A stretch of DNA of 64,000 nucleotides from Aureococcus anophagefferens (Eukaryota; Sar; Pelagophyceae; Pelagomonadales; Pelagomonadaceae). The first letter of the stretch is position 1; each line of letters begins with the position of its first letter. The position numbers and the translations under genes are program-made. The DNA lies in contig NW_008705563.1 of NCBI RefSeq assembly GCF_000186865.1, forward strand, positions 1,944,055 to 2,008,054, in the 5' to 3' direction. Positions 1 to 10,284 of the stretch are shown piece after piece. The notes beneath the pieces are model-generated. The model searched no databases. It worked only from the letters and a program-made list of their open reading frames with translations, and was not told the origin of the DNA.

Positions 1-2
1 GC

Positions 3-713
3 CGGCGCGACGACGGCGCGGACGACGACCGGTGCCCGCTGCCCGTCGCGCCGCGGCCCGTGGTCGTCGCGCGGCACCCCCTGCGCACCATCGAGTCGCT
101 CGTCGCGGGCTTCTGCCCCGTGTCCGAGACGACGGGCCGCGCGGCCGCGGCCGCCGGGCCCCACTTCGTGCCCGGGCCCGCGAGGGCCGCGGCCGCGCTC
201 CTCGGGCCCGACGCGCCGCGGCCGCTGGACCTCGACCACCTCGCGACCGTCTCCTGCGCGGAGGCGCTCGCGCGCTACTGGCGGGCCTACTACGCGGCCC
301 TGCTGCCCCTCGTCGACGCCGGCGACGCGTCCCTCGTCGCCCGCGAGGACGCGGACGCGACCTGCGCCGTCGTCGACGCAGCGGCGCAGCCGGACCGGCC
401 GTGGCCCGAGAACCCGCGGCTCGCCGCCGCGAAGCGCGCCTGCGCGGGGAAACGCTTCGCGTCGCTCCGCGTGCTCCTGCCCTTCCTCCGCCAGGAGCTC
501 AAGGACTTTTTGCGCGACGGCTGGAACAACGACTACGACAACCACCTCAACGGGCCGAAGAAGGCGACGGGCCTCCGGGGCCTCGGGCGGACCCGCCACG
601 ACGCGCCGCCCCACGTCGACCTGTCCTGGGCCGACCTCCGGGCCTGGGACCCGGCGCTCGCCGCCGACATCGCGGCCATCGCGCGCCGCTTCGGCTACGA
701 CGACGCGCCGTAA
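3..713 (+). CDS. Sulfotransferase-like protein, 5' end cut by window edge
   Basis: The frame is open from the window edge to TAA at 711-713, giving 236 residues, and has no credible internal start, so this is the C-terminal part of a longer protein. The segment VVVARHPLRTIESL resembles the strand plus R-x-P-x(5)-S element that binds the 3'-phosphate of PAPS in sulfotransferases. It is followed by a W/Y-rich helix (ARYWRAYYAALLPLV) and an REDADATC stretch, laid out like the family's C-terminal half. The P-loop would lie upstream of the window. Three other sulfotransferase-like genes occur in this window. Function is inferred from this one motif and its layout; the acceptor is unknown. Confidence 0.55.
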   Translation, partial: RRDDGADDDRCPLPVAPRPVVVARHPLRTIESLVAGFCPVSETTGRAAAAAGPHFVPGPARAAAALLGPDAPRPLDLDHLATVSCAEALARYWRAYYAALLPLVDAGDASLVAREDADATCAVVDAAAQPDRPWPENPRLAAAKRACAGKRFASLRVLLPFLRQELKDFLRDGWNNDYDNHLNGPKKATGLRGLGRTRHDAPPHVDLSWADLRAWDPALAADIAAIARRFGYDDAP

Positions 714-875
714 CAGGCGTTTGGTTGAAGTGCTCGTTGCAGTGCTCTCTCAACCCAGCGGGAGAGCGCATGGCCATCGCCTCGACGCCGGCGACCGGTG
801 CTCGCTGAGGCTGGGGTCGTCGACCGCGACGAAAGCTGCTGGGGTCGTCGCTCGCACAGCACGAGAAAAAAGACC

Positions 876-1736
876 ATGGCATCCTGGACGACGCGGGACG
901 CCGAGGCGTCGCGGCAGAAGGTCGCGGCGGGGACCGCGTTGACGGCGGACCCCGACGCGGACCGCTGGGCCATGATCCGGGCCTTCGCCGTGACGCTGGC
1001 GGACTTTTGGGCGGCGCACAAGTACGACTTCAGCAAGTTCTGGATCGAGCTCGACGCCGACGCGCGCCGCAACCTGCTGCTCACGGTGTCGCCCGCGATG
1101 CCCAAGTCCGTCGACGACCCGCGCTCGACCGCGGGCGAGGCCGTGCCCATCGCGCCCCTCGTGCCCGAGCTGAACCTCGCGGACCTCACGGTGTCCGCGA
1201 GGGCCATGCTCGCGCTCTTCGGCCAGCGCGCGCTCGGAGTCGACGCGCTCTGGGACCTGCAGACCGCGGACATCGTGTACGCGCAAAAGGTCATGGACCT
1301 CCCCGCGGCGACGCAGTTCCTCGCGCGCGACGCGCGGCGCCGCGCCGAGGGCGAGTGGCTGCCCGTGGACTCCGGCGCGGGGCCGCCGGACCCGAACCTC
1401 CAGCTCTTCGACGCGCACTTCGTCCGGGGCATGCTCGAGCGCGAGATGTTCCTCTGCTCGACGCTCGCGTCCGTCGCCGACGAGTACCGCACGGAGGTCC
1501 TCAAGGACACGGACGTCTGCGTCGCGTCCGCGCCGGCCTGGGCGCCGCCGAAGCTCCGCACGGCCGAGGCCGCGGACCTCGCCGACGCCTGGGACGCGTA
1601 CCAGCGCGCCGCGGGGCTCAAGGGCGCGGACGCCGTCGAAAGCCCGGACGCGCCCGTCGACTCGCCGCCGCCGTCGCCGACGAAGGCCAAGCGGAAGAAG
1701 AAGAAGAAGAAGAAGGGGGCGAAGGCGAGTAGTTAG
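876..1736 (+). CDS. Hypothetical protein with lysine-rich C-terminal tail
   Basis: A single-exon frame of 286 residues starts at the first ATG after a stretch without a frame (context GACCATGG). I recognise no family. Residues ~1-230 are a mixed, probably globular domain with a W/F-rich segment (TLADFWAAHKYDFSKFW). The end is Pro/Ser-rich and finishes in a run of seven lysines followed by GAKASS, which could be a nuclear or nucleic-acid-binding tail. Its stop lies 5 bp from the stop of the convergent helicase gene, so the two transcripts probably overlap at their 3' ends. The frame is well supported; the function is unknown. Confidence 0.7.
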   Translation: MASWTTRDAEASRQKVAAGTALTADPDADRWAMIRAFAVTLADFWAAHKYDFSKFWIELDADARRNLLLTVSPAMPKSVDDPRSTAGEAVPIAPLVPELNLADLTVSARAMLALFGQRALGVDALWDLQTADIVYAQKVMDLPAATQFLARDARRRAEGEWLPVDSGAGPPDPNLQLFDAHFVRGMLEREMFLCSTLASVADEYRTEVLKDTDVCVASAPAWAPPKLRTAEAADLADAWDAYQRAAGLKGADAVESPDAPVDSPPPSPTKAKRKKKKKKKGAKASS

Positions 1737-1741
1737 CTTCC

Positions 1742-4700
1742 TTAGTCGCCATCCCACTCGCCGTCGCTGTCGTCGTCGGAGGCGCGGCGCTTCTTCGCGG
1801 CCTTTTTCGGCTTCGCGGCGGCGGCCTTCGGCGCCGACTTGGGCTTCTTCGCCTTGGGGCCCTGCGTCGCCGCGGGCTTCGCGGGCTTGCGCTTCGGCGG
1901 CGCCGCGCGCGGGGGCGGCGGCGCGTCGAGGATCACGACGTCGTCGTCGTCGTCGTCCATCGGCGCGGGCGCGGGCGGCGCGGCCGGCGGCGGCGGCGGC
2001 GGCGCGGCGCGCGCGGGCGCCGCGGCGCCGCGCGGCCGCACGCCCGCGTCAATGCAGGCGAGCGCGAGCTTGCGCTCGCAGGCCTCGCGGTCCAGCACCC
2101 AGGTCGCCGTCCAGAGGCGCACGAAGACCCAGTTGCTCCGCTCGAGCACGCGCTGCTCCTTGACGGCCGCGAGGTGGTCGTCGAGCGACCCCGCGCCGTC
2201 GACGCAGACGCAGATGCGCCGGTCCTCGCCGAGGGCGTCCTCGAGGACGGCCGTCGACGCCGCGATGCTGCAGTGGTCGTCGCAGCGGTAGCCCGACGCC
2301 TCGAGGAAGCGGAGGACGGCGCCGGGCGCGTCGTCGCGCGCCGCGTCCGACGGCGACCGCCGCGGCGCGGCGCGCGGCGGCCGCGCCGCCGCCGCCCGCT
2401 GGAAGAAGGCGAGCGTGCGGTGCTTGAGGTCGTCGGCGTTGGGCACGTCCTTGAGCTCGAGGCTCCGGAAGAGGACGACGCGGTCGCGCGCGCGGCTCAG
2501 CGCGACGTTGAACCGCTGCTCGTAGAGCCTTCCCACCTGCGCCGGCGCCTCCTTCGGCGAGGCGACGAGGCTCAGGAGCACGACGTCGCGCTCGTCGCCC
2601 TGGAGCGACGCCGGGTCGCCGACGACGACGTCGTGGCGCGCGAGCTGCGCGGCCGTGAGCGCCTCGAGCGCGCGCCTCCGGATGGACCGCGCCTGCTCGA
2701 CGCCGAGCAGCGAGATGACGCAGACCGACGCGCCGCGCGTCGCGAGCTCGCCGCCGGGCGCCAGCTGGGCCGCGAGGTAGGCGACGACGGCCGCCGCCTC
2801 GGCCTCGTTCGTCTTGCCCTTCTTTTTCCCGCCCGGCACTTTGACGTCGACGAGCGCGGGCGTGAGCCGCTGGGACCGCGGCGGGAGGCGCCGCGGCAGG
2901 AGCCGGTCGTGGTAGAACTGGGCGTTGGAGAAGGCGATGCACTGGGGCACGCAGCGAAAGTGGTGCGACAGCGCGCAGCGCGCGTCGGCGAAACACGTCT
3001 GCGCCAAATCGAAGACGGACCGCCCCGGGAGCACCTGCTCGACGAAGGGGTGGCCCGACGCCAGCAGGCTCCGCTTCAGGTCGCGCACGGCGGCCTCCGA
3101 CACGAAGGCCGACGTCGGCGACACCTGCTTCTGGTCGCCGACGACGAGCACGCGCGCGCCGCGGAGCAGCGCGGGCAGCGCGGCGACGTCGGACTGGGAC
3201 GCCTCGTCCAACACCACGAGGTCGAAGGACGCCAACGTCGCCGGCAGGCACGACGAGACGCGGTACGTGGGCATGATCCAGCAGGGCACCGCGTCCGAGC
3301 AGTCGGCCATCGCGCTCGCGAGATCCTCGCGGTGCCGCGCGGCGCGCACGCTCTCCTTGGACCCGCCGGCCGTCGCGCCCGCGGCGGCCACGGCGGACAC
3401 GAGGCGCACGAGGGCCGCGCAGGTCTCCGGCGCCATCGCGCCCCGGAGCGCGTGCCGCGCGACCGCGGCGACGAGCGACCGGACCGCGTCGTCGCGCCGC
3501 GCGAGGAGGCGCCGCCCGGCGCCCGCGCGGCCCGCGTCGAGGACGCCGTCGCGCTCCAGGGCGCGACCGAGGGCCTTGCGCACGGCCGCGGCGGCCCAGG
3601 AAACGCGCGCGTCGCGCGGCGCGACGGCGTCGACGTCCGGCCCGAGGCGGTGGTCCACGACGCGCTTCGCCCAGGCCGGCGCGATGCGCGCGAGCTTCGC
3701 CCTGGCCAAGGCGCGCAGCTTGTCGACGTCGCCGAGCGCCGCGCGCGCCTCCCGGAGCGCCGCGCGCGCGCGCCGCCACTCCCGGACGCCGTCGTCGACG
3801 GACGTCTCCAAACCGCCGAGCGCCGCCGTCGCGTTTCGCAGGGCGTCGACGGGCGACGGGTCGTCGTCGCCGGCCCGCGGCGCCTCGCCGAGCTCCGCCA
3901 GAAGCGCCGCCTGGAGCTCCGCGGCGTCGCGCGCGTCCGCGGACGTCGCGGGCTTGAGCGCGCGCCGCAGGAGCCGCAGCTCGCCGTCGAGCGCCGCGGC
4001 GCCCCGCGCCGCCGCGTCGGCCAGGTCCGCCCCGAAGGGCGACGCGCAGGCGCGCCGCGCGCCGCTCGACAGGCCGCCGACGGCGCCGAAGGCCCGCGCG
4101 AGCTCGCGGAGCGGTTTCGCGAGGTCGTCGCGCGCGCGCGCGGCCAGCAGCGCGTCGTCGCCCCCGTCGGCCGGCGCCGGCACGGCCGCGCCGGGCGTCG
4201 GCGGCGCGCCCTCGCCCCGCCGCGCGTAGCCGTCGAGCCGCGCGAGCGCCTCGCGGAACCGCTCCGCGCAGCCCCGGAGCACGAGCCGCGCGAGCACGAG
4301 CTCCCACTCGTTGGGCGTCTTGGGCCGCCGCCCAAAGACGGTGATCTCGTCGAGCTCCGCGGCGAGCGTCGCCGTCGGCCGCGCGCGGACCAGACCCGCG
4401 AGGAACGGCCGCCGGTCGGGCCTCAGCGCGCGCCACCGGACCTCCTCGAAGAAGTCGTTGGCGCCGACGACGGCCGCCGCGACGGCCGCGTCGTCGTCGT
4501 CGTCCGCCGGCGCGGCGAGCGGCGCGTCGAGCTTCGCCGCCGAGACCATGCGCAGCAGCACCGGCGGCACCTCGGTCTCCGCCGCGGCCGCGCGGCCCGC
4601 GCGCGCCGCGAGCTGGCCCGCGAGCCAGGCCGCCGCGCAGACGTCCGCCGCCGCGCGGTCGTCGTCGGCGCGGCGCAGGAGCCGGAGCAGCCACCGCCGG

Positions 4701-6736
4701 CCGTCGAGGGCCTCGAGCGCCTCGACTTGCTTCCGCGCCGCCGCGAGCGCGTCGGCCAACGCCGCGGCTTCCGCCGCGTCGACGACGCGCGGCAGGTCGC
4801 CGCGGCGCACGAGGGCCGCGACGTCGTTGCGCTCCCGGAGCCGCTGCGCCGCGTCGCGGGCGGCGCCGACGTCGAGGCGCTCCGCGAGGGGCGCGCGCGC
4901 GGAGCGGGCGACGAGCTGCGGCTCCCAGCGGAGCGCCGCGGCCGCGGCCGCCCGCAGCTCCCGGAGCTCGTCGAGGAGCCGCTGGTCCGGCGGCGGCCGC
5001 CGCGGGTCGACGTCGACGTCCGCGAGGAAGGGCGCCTCGCCGACGCGCGCGACGGCCTCGGCCGCGTGGCGCGCGGACGAGCCATCGCTGAGGCCGAGGA
5101 GCCGGAGGTGGTCCGCGTGGCAGCCGAGGTCCGCCGCCAGGTCGGAGCGGCCGAAGTACTTGCGCGCGCGCGCGGCGTCCTCGGCGTCGAAGGCGTCGAG
5201 CTCCGCCCGGGCCGCGTCGTGGCGCTGCCGCGCGCGGTCCGCGGCCGCTCGGAGCTCGCGCTCGGGCGCCTGGGCAGGAAACAAAAATATTCAACACGAC
5301 TTCAATGTGCATCTTTTCGAGAAATTTCGACATAGTTTTTTCACTCATTGAAGAGAACTCACCGAGAGAAAACAATCCGTCCAAAAATCAGCCGAAACGA
5401 CTTCGATTTGACCGAGATAGAGAGGTTTGAAGCTTTTTCTGGACGGGGCGTTCCACTGGTTGTTTCCGGCGCAGTCGGGCGCCGCGGCGACGGTGTCCGC
5501 GAGGTACTCGACGGCGGCCTCGAGGCGCCGGAAGGACCCGCCGTCGCCGGAGCCCAGGGACACGCAGAGCTCGCGGATGCCGTCGGGCAGCTTCTTGCGC
5601 AGCACCTCCGTCGCCGGCTCGCCCTTGGACGTGACGAGCACGCGCCGGCCGAGCGCGAGGTAGTGGCAGATGACGTTGGCGATGGTCTGGGACTTGCCCG
5701 TGCCCGGCGGCCCGACGAGGACGGCGCAGCCCTTGGCCTCGAGCGTCGCGACGACGGACGCCTGCGCGTCGTTGCTCGGCAGGCCGAAGTAGACGGGCGC
5801 GGCGGCCGCCGCCGCGGGCCCGCGCCACCATTTCGCGGCGGCCCGCCAGAGGCCCGCGACGCCCGCCGGCGCCGGCGCCGGCGGGGCCGAGAAGTCGCCC
5901 GCGAGGCGCCGGAGCGCGGCGGGCAGCGGCGCTGTCCGCCGCCGGAGCGCCGCGGAGAGCGCCTCCGCGTCGCGCGCGCCCGCGCGGTCCGCGCCCGACT
6001 CGCGGCAGAAGAGCACGGCGCAGTTGTGCACCGTCGGCCGGTCCGGCGCCGGCGCTGCGGCGGGCTTCGAGGGCACGGGCGCCGCGTGCGGCCCGTCGAC
6101 CAGGACGCCGTCGGGGCCCAACAGGTGCGCGGCGCGGTGCAGCAGCGGCCGCCACGCGTCCCGGTCGAAGGGCGACGGCGCCTCGCGCCGCCGGCCCAGC
6201 AGCCCGTAGTCGCGCCCGCAGGTCTCGAGCTCCGGGACGATCTGGCCGGCGCCCGCGACGCCCGGCATGGGCCAGAGCGCCGCGCCGACGCCCGCGAAGC
6301 GCCGCACGAGGAAGCTCCCGTCGGCCGCGAGCTCGAGGGACGCCGGCACGAGCACGAGCGGGTGCTCGACGCCCGCCGCCGGCCAGCGCAGCAGGCCCAC
6401 GCCCAGCGTGAGCGCCGCGCCGCGGCCCTCGCGGAGCGCCTCCTGCCGAGCGCCGAAGAGCTCCGCGTACAGCGACCGCGCCGCGGCCCCGCGCTTGCCG
6501 GCGGCGGACTGCCTCGACGCGCCCGTCGCCTCCGGCCGCCGCACGCGCAGCCACGCGCCGCACGGGCCCTCGAACTCGACGGCCCCGGCGCCGGCGACGT
6601 CGCGGAGCAGGGCCTCGTGGACGACGATCGGCGCCGACGCGAGGTCCTTGCAGGGCTCGCTCTCGGACGGGGCGCTCATGTCCTTGACGTAGCCCAGTAG
6701 GCCGAGCAGGCGCTCCTTGGCCTCGGCGTCGGCCAT
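1742..6736 (-). CDS. Large SF1 (UPF1-like) helicase with C-terminal Vsr-like nuclease fold
   Basis: Two exons, complement(5483..6736) and complement(1742..5269), join in phase 0 across a family-B introner to give 1593 residues. Visible superfamily-1 motifs are Walker A GPPGTGKS (342-349), motif II LDEASQSD (~1100), motif III GDQKQVSP, HFRCVPQCIAFSNAQFY, QGDERD (motif V) and NVALSRARDR (motif VI, ~1338). About 700 residues separate Walker A from motif II. Residues ~1405-1480 (CVDGAGSLDDHLAAVKEQ, then NWVFVRLWTATW) align by eye with the Vsr/MTES_1575 endonuclease-like domain that ends bacterial DUF4011-type helicases; the usual E-C-D-G is C-V-D-G here, so catalysis is doubtful. Helicase identity is strong; the nuclease-fold assignment is inference. 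A bacterial origin is possible. Confidence 0.85.
5270..5474 (-). mobile_element. Introner, family B (copy B1)
   Basis: A 205-bp AT-richer insert flanked by a perfect 8-bp direct repeat, TCGGGCGC (5262-5269 and 5475-5482). Its ends are CTGGGCAGGAAACA and, inverted, CTGCGCCGGAAACA. It forms the only intron of the helicase gene: on the minus strand the intron starts with GC of the repeat (position 5482) and ends with CAG at 5270, 213 bp in all. Excision restores the open frame in phase 0. The body contains CGTCCAAAAATCAGCCGAAA, shared with family A. Body orientation is antisense to the host. Confidence 0.92.
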
Positions 6737-6781
6737 GGTTCGCTGCCCTCTCGCTCTACGCGCGCGGCATGCTCCCCGATG

Positions 6782-6831
6782 NNNNNNNNNNNNNNNNNNN
6801 NNNNNNNNNNNNNNNNNNNNNNNNNNNNNNN
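6782..6831. other. Assembly gap (50 N)
   Basis: Fifty N lie between the 5' side of the helicase gene and the 5' side of the PDZ-like gene, so this is probably a shared divergent promoter with sequence missing. The 175 bp right of the gap up to 7006 holds no frame and has short repeats of CTCTGC and CTCGC. Confidence 0.95.
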
Positions 6832-7006
6832 CGCTCGCACCGCGCAGTGCAGCATCTCTGCAAGATCTCTGCACGACTGACTCGCGAGCGAGAAGCTTCT
6901 CGCTCTGGTGTTGCTCGGGAGAGCGCCGGTGTCGAGCTGTGCCAATCGATCCGAGATTCGTGATCACGAGTCGAGCGAGAACGCTCGGCCGTTTCGGGAG
7001 AGCGCC

Positions 7007-8278
7007 ATGCGTGGTAGTGCCATCGACGCGCGCCGCCGCAGCAGCGCGTGCGTCTCGACGCTGCGCGTCGCGTTTACGCGGAAACCGCTGGGCCTGAAGC
7101 TCGATCACAATGGCTGTGTCGCCGGCGTCATGCTCGACGCCGCGGAGAGCCCGACGAAAGCCCTGCGGTGCGGCGACCAGCTCGTCGGCATCAACGACAC
7201 GGTGTTTGTCGAGGACGACGAGGAGTGCGTCCAGCCCGACGAGGTCGTGGACCTGCTCTCCGAATACTTGGGCGCGGACGCGTTCCCGCTGTCGCTGACC
7301 TTCCGGCGCGACGGCCTCGCGTGCCGCCCCAAGGACCTCTTCGAACGCCAGACGCTGGTCCCCGCCCGCCGCGCGTCCGAGGGCCGACGCCGCAGCCGCG
7401 CCTCCGTCGACCTCGTCTGCCAGCCGAAGCGCAAGAAGCGGCGGACGACGCTCGCCGGCGTGGAGACGGCGCGGGACGACGAGAACGCTCCGCCGCGGCC
7501 GGACGACGACGGCGACGCCGCGGCGCCGCCGCCGCGGCCGGACGACGACGGCGAGCCGCGGGCGAGCGCGACGTCGGTCACGGGCATCACGGGCTCGAGC
7601 GCGCAGGCCGTCCCCGCGATCGAGGGCCTCGCGGACGCCGCGGAGACGACGGCGCCGGGCCGCGACTGCGTCAAAGTCCTCAAGCGCATCTTCGACGCGC
7701 GCGCGCCCGAGGGCTCCGAGGTGATTCTCCGCAAGTACGCGCCGGCCGCGCAGCGCCTCAAGGAGGGCCCGCGCAAGGCGTTCCTCGACGACTGCCCGGA
7801 GACGCTCTCGCGCGCCGAGCTCGACGCGATCTGGGCGCGGCACAAGAAGCTCTCGGCGCTGCTGCCGCTCTCCAAGTTCGCCTGCGCCTCCAAGTTCCAG
7901 TGCTTCCTCGTCGACACGCCGGAGGCGCGCGAGGACTACGCCCGCGTCAAGGCGGCGCTCGAAGCCGGGCCGCCGGAGGCGCCGCGGGAGGAGGAGCCGC
8001 CGCGGTCGCCGCCGGAGGAGCGGGCGCTGCCGCCGCCGCTGGAGGAGCCGCCGCTCGAAGAGGAGTCGCCGCTCGAAGAGGAGTCGCCGCTCGAAGCGCC
8101 GCCGGACTCGGCGGACCCGGAGACGGAGCCGATGGACTGCAGCGGCTTCCTGGCGCCGCGCGACGAGGAGCCGGCGTCTCCGCCGCGTGAGCCGTCCCCG
8201 CCGCCCCTGGCCTTGTCGCCGGTCGAGGAGCGGGTCTCGGCGACGTCGACGGTCTCCCTCGAGGAGGCGGGGCTCTAA
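7007..8278 (+). CDS. PDZ-like domain protein with acidic/proline-rich tail
   Basis: 423 residues in one exon; the ATG at 7007 is the first in frame. Residues ~20-80 (PLGLKLDHNGCVAGVM, then ALRCGDQLVGINDTVF) follow the PDZ pattern: a carboxylate-binding loop near LGL and a GDQLVGIN strand. A basic patch (QPKRKKRR) follows and could be a nuclear signal. The middle (~200-310) is helical and charged. The end is a Pro/Glu-rich stretch with a repeated PLEEESPLEEESPLE unit. It is probably a scaffold or adaptor binding C-terminal peptides. The PDZ call rests on visual similarity; no catalytic domain is seen. Confidence 0.7.
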   Translation: MRGSAIDARRRSSACVSTLRVAFTRKPLGLKLDHNGCVAGVMLDAAESPTKALRCGDQLVGINDTVFVEDDEECVQPDEVVDLLSEYLGADAFPLSLTFRRDGLACRPKDLFERQTLVPARRASEGRRRSRASVDLVCQPKRKKRRTTLAGVETARDDENAPPRPDDDGDAAAPPPRPDDDGEPRASATSVTGITGSSAQAVPAIEGLADAAETTAPGRDCVKVLKRIFDARAPEGSEVILRKYAPAAQRLKEGPRKAFLDDCPETLSRAELDAIWARHKKLSALLPLSKFACASKFQCFLVDTPEAREDYARVKAALEAGPPEAPREEEPPRSPPEERALPPPLEEPPLEEESPLEEESPLEAPPDSADPETEPMDCSGFLAPRDEEPASPPREPSPPPLALSPVEERVSATSTVSLEEAGL

Positions 8279-8467
8279 TACTTGCTCTAATGTAGGTTCC
8301 TTCAACGCCTTCAACGAAGTATAGTATCTAGATGTTTGTGTTTTCACAAACGCAGTCTCCGACGCTAAATCACCAATAATAATAATAATACTTGCTCTAA
8401 TGTAGGTTCCTTCAACGCCTTCAACGAAGTATAGTATCTAGATGTTTGTGTTTTCACAAACGCAGTC
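8276..8467. repeat. 82-bp direct repeat, period 110, with hairpin
   Basis: Positions 8276-8357 and 8386-8467 are identical over 82 bp, separated by 28 bp ending in (AAT)n. Each copy is AT-rich, carries TTCAACGCCTTCAACG, and ends in the stem-loop TTTGTG-TTTT-CACAAA. The first copy begins on the stop codon of the PDZ-like gene; the second ends 46 bp before the ATG of the phosphoesterase. The pair therefore fills the whole spacer and may duplicate a 3'-end or start signal. Confidence 0.9.
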
Positions 8468-8513
8468 GGCTGCCCCGACGTGCCCCGACCTTCAGCCTTC
8501 CACGCAAGTCGCG

Positions 8514-10136
8514 ATGTGGCGGGTCGGGGACTACACGCGGGTCCCCGAGGACGCCCCCTCGCCCGACAGGAGGCGGCGCTGGGCGCTCCTCGGGCTCGTC
8601 GCGGCGACCTGCGGCGTCGCCGTCGGCCGGACCCTGGCGTCGACGCCCTCGCCCGCCGCCTTCGTCGAGGCCACGGCGACGGACGACATCGCGGCGGGGA
8701 CCGCCGGCGACGACGACTGGCCCTACGAGGAGATGTACACGCCGAACCTCGACGGCGTGCCCGTGAACGTCATCCTGTCGGCCCCCACGCCGACGTCCAT
8801 CATCGCGAGCTGCTGGTGCTCGACGGGCAGCAACGTCACCGTCACCTACTGGGAGGCGGGGAAGCCGGCCACGGCCAAGGCTCTGGGCGAGCCCTGCGGC
8901 GACCAGGCGGCCATGCGCCTCACGCTCTACCACCTGACGCCGGGGACCAAGTACGCGTACGTCGCGTCGATCCGCGGCGGCGCCGACGTCGCGACGACGG
9001 CGGAGCACGGCTTCTCGACGCCCGGCGCGCCGACGACGCGCTTCACGGTGAGCGCCGACGCCCACCTCTACAGCAGCGAGGCCCACCGCGCCGTCACGGA
9101 GGCCATGGCGTCGAGCGTGTCCGCGCGCGCGCCCGACTTCCACGTGCAGGTCGGCTGCGCGTGGATGCTCGACCAGTTCGTGGAATACGAGGCCAACTAC
9201 AGCGACGTCTTCGACTTCATCCGGGGCACGCGCTACTGGTTCGGCGGCATCGGGTCCGACGCGGCGCTCTACCACGTGCAGGGCCCCCACGCGGGCGAGA
9301 ACTTCATGGACTACCACACGTGCCGCGTGGGCCGCAACCTCAGCGCGCCCGCGCTGGCCATGCGGAGCCAGTGGTCCGCCATCGCGCGGCGCTCCGCCTA
9401 CCCCGCGCCCGAGGCCAACGCGTTCTACTCGGGCAGCGACGTCGAGGACTCGTACCTGCCCTGCGTCTTCGACGGCGAGTCCATGGCGCTGAGCTACCCG
9501 GCCGTCGAGGTCGGCAACCGCCGGTCCTACTACGCCTTCGAGACCGGCGGCGTGCTCGTCATCGCGCTCGACACGTGGTGGTACTACGACGTGAACCAGC
9601 TCAACGGCACGAACTGGATGTTCACCCTCGGCCGGAAGCAGTACGAGTGGCTCCAGGAAACCCTATCGACGAAGAACGCGTCGCGCACCGTGGTCATGAC
9701 GCACAACCTCGTCGGCGGCTACGCGAAGACCTTCGACTACTCGACGCAGCGCGGCGGCGCGCGCGCCGCGCCCATGTTCGAGTGGGGCGGCCGGGGCCAC
9801 GGCGGCACGCTCGAGTTCGACCGGTACCGCCCGGGCTGGACCGCGCCCATCCACGACCTCCTCGTCGCCCACGGCGTCGACGCGGTCGTCCACGGCCACG
9901 ACCACGTCACGGCCGTCGAGTTCGTCGACGGCGTCATGTACCTCGAGCTGCCCTGGATGCTCGGCGGCGGCGCGACGGACATCGAGATCGAGGCCTACCT
10001 CGGCACGGACAAGGCCTACTGGGACCGGGAGCGCCCGAGCTACGCGTCCTTCGAGTCGAGCGAGGACGGCGGGCTGCGCCTCTCCATCGTCGACATCTTC
10101 ACGGACGAGGAGGCCTACGGCCACACGTTTCAATGA
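8514..10136 (+). CDS. Membrane-anchored metallophosphoesterase (PAP/PhoD-like)
   Basis: 540 residues; the start is at ATG 8514 just after the repeat. A basic stretch (RRRR) and a hydrophobic helix (WALLGLVAATCGVAVG, ~22-40) form a signal anchor. Residues ~65-175 look like the fibronectin-type domain preceding purple acid or PhoD-type phosphatases (LTPGTKYAYVAS). The catalytic part has an Asp-His near ADAHLY, MTHNLVGG, and HGHDHV, a typical metal-binding His block; the central GD and GNH(D/E) blocks are not obvious, so metal coordination may differ. A role in scavenging organic phosphate at the cell surface is a guess. There is no intron. Confidence 0.75.
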   Translation: MWRVGDYTRVPEDAPSPDRRRRWALLGLVAATCGVAVGRTLASTPSPAAFVEATATDDIAAGTAGDDDWPYEEMYTPNLDGVPVNVILSAPTPTSIIASCWCSTGSNVTVTYWEAGKPATAKALGEPCGDQAAMRLTLYHLTPGTKYAYVASIRGGADVATTAEHGFSTPGAPTTRFTVSADAHLYSSEAHRAVTEAMASSVSARAPDFHVQVGCAWMLDQFVEYEANYSDVFDFIRGTRYWFGGIGSDAALYHVQGPHAGENFMDYHTCRVGRNLSAPALAMRSQWSAIARRSAYPAPEANAFYSGSDVEDSYLPCVFDGESMALSYPAVEVGNRRSYYAFETGGVLVIALDTWWYYDVNQLNGTNWMFTLGRKQYEWLQETLSTKNASRTVVMTHNLVGGYAKTFDYSTQRGGARAAPMFEWGGRGHGGTLEFDRYRPGWTAPIHDLLVAHGVDAVVHGHDHVTAVEFVDGVMYLELPWMLGGGATDIEIEAYLGTDKAYWDRERPSYASFESSEDGGLRLSIVDIFTDEEAYGHTFQ

Positions 10137-10284
10137 GCCGCCCGCCTGCGGACCCGTGGCCAAGCGCCGCGCGCTCGTCTTGAACCGCTCTCCGAGCGGG
10201 GCGAGATCGGCCCGCAGGCGGCTTGCCACGGTGTTTAACTTAACTTTTTGTGTTTTTTTTCGATGCTTACCTTCGCGCGCGCGC

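Noticed and set aside
2174..5335. Very long plus-strand frame opposite the helicase gene
   Set aside because: Arg/Ala/Pro-rich translation without motifs, antisense to a protein with all helicase motifs. Long shadow frames are expected at this GC content.
10138..10223. GCCGCC..GCGG / CCGCAGGCGGC inverted repeat after the phosphoesterase gene as a terminator
   Set aside because: Arms are short, separated by ~60 bp and made of common GC words; intrinsic terminators are not expected for nuclear protein-coding genes.
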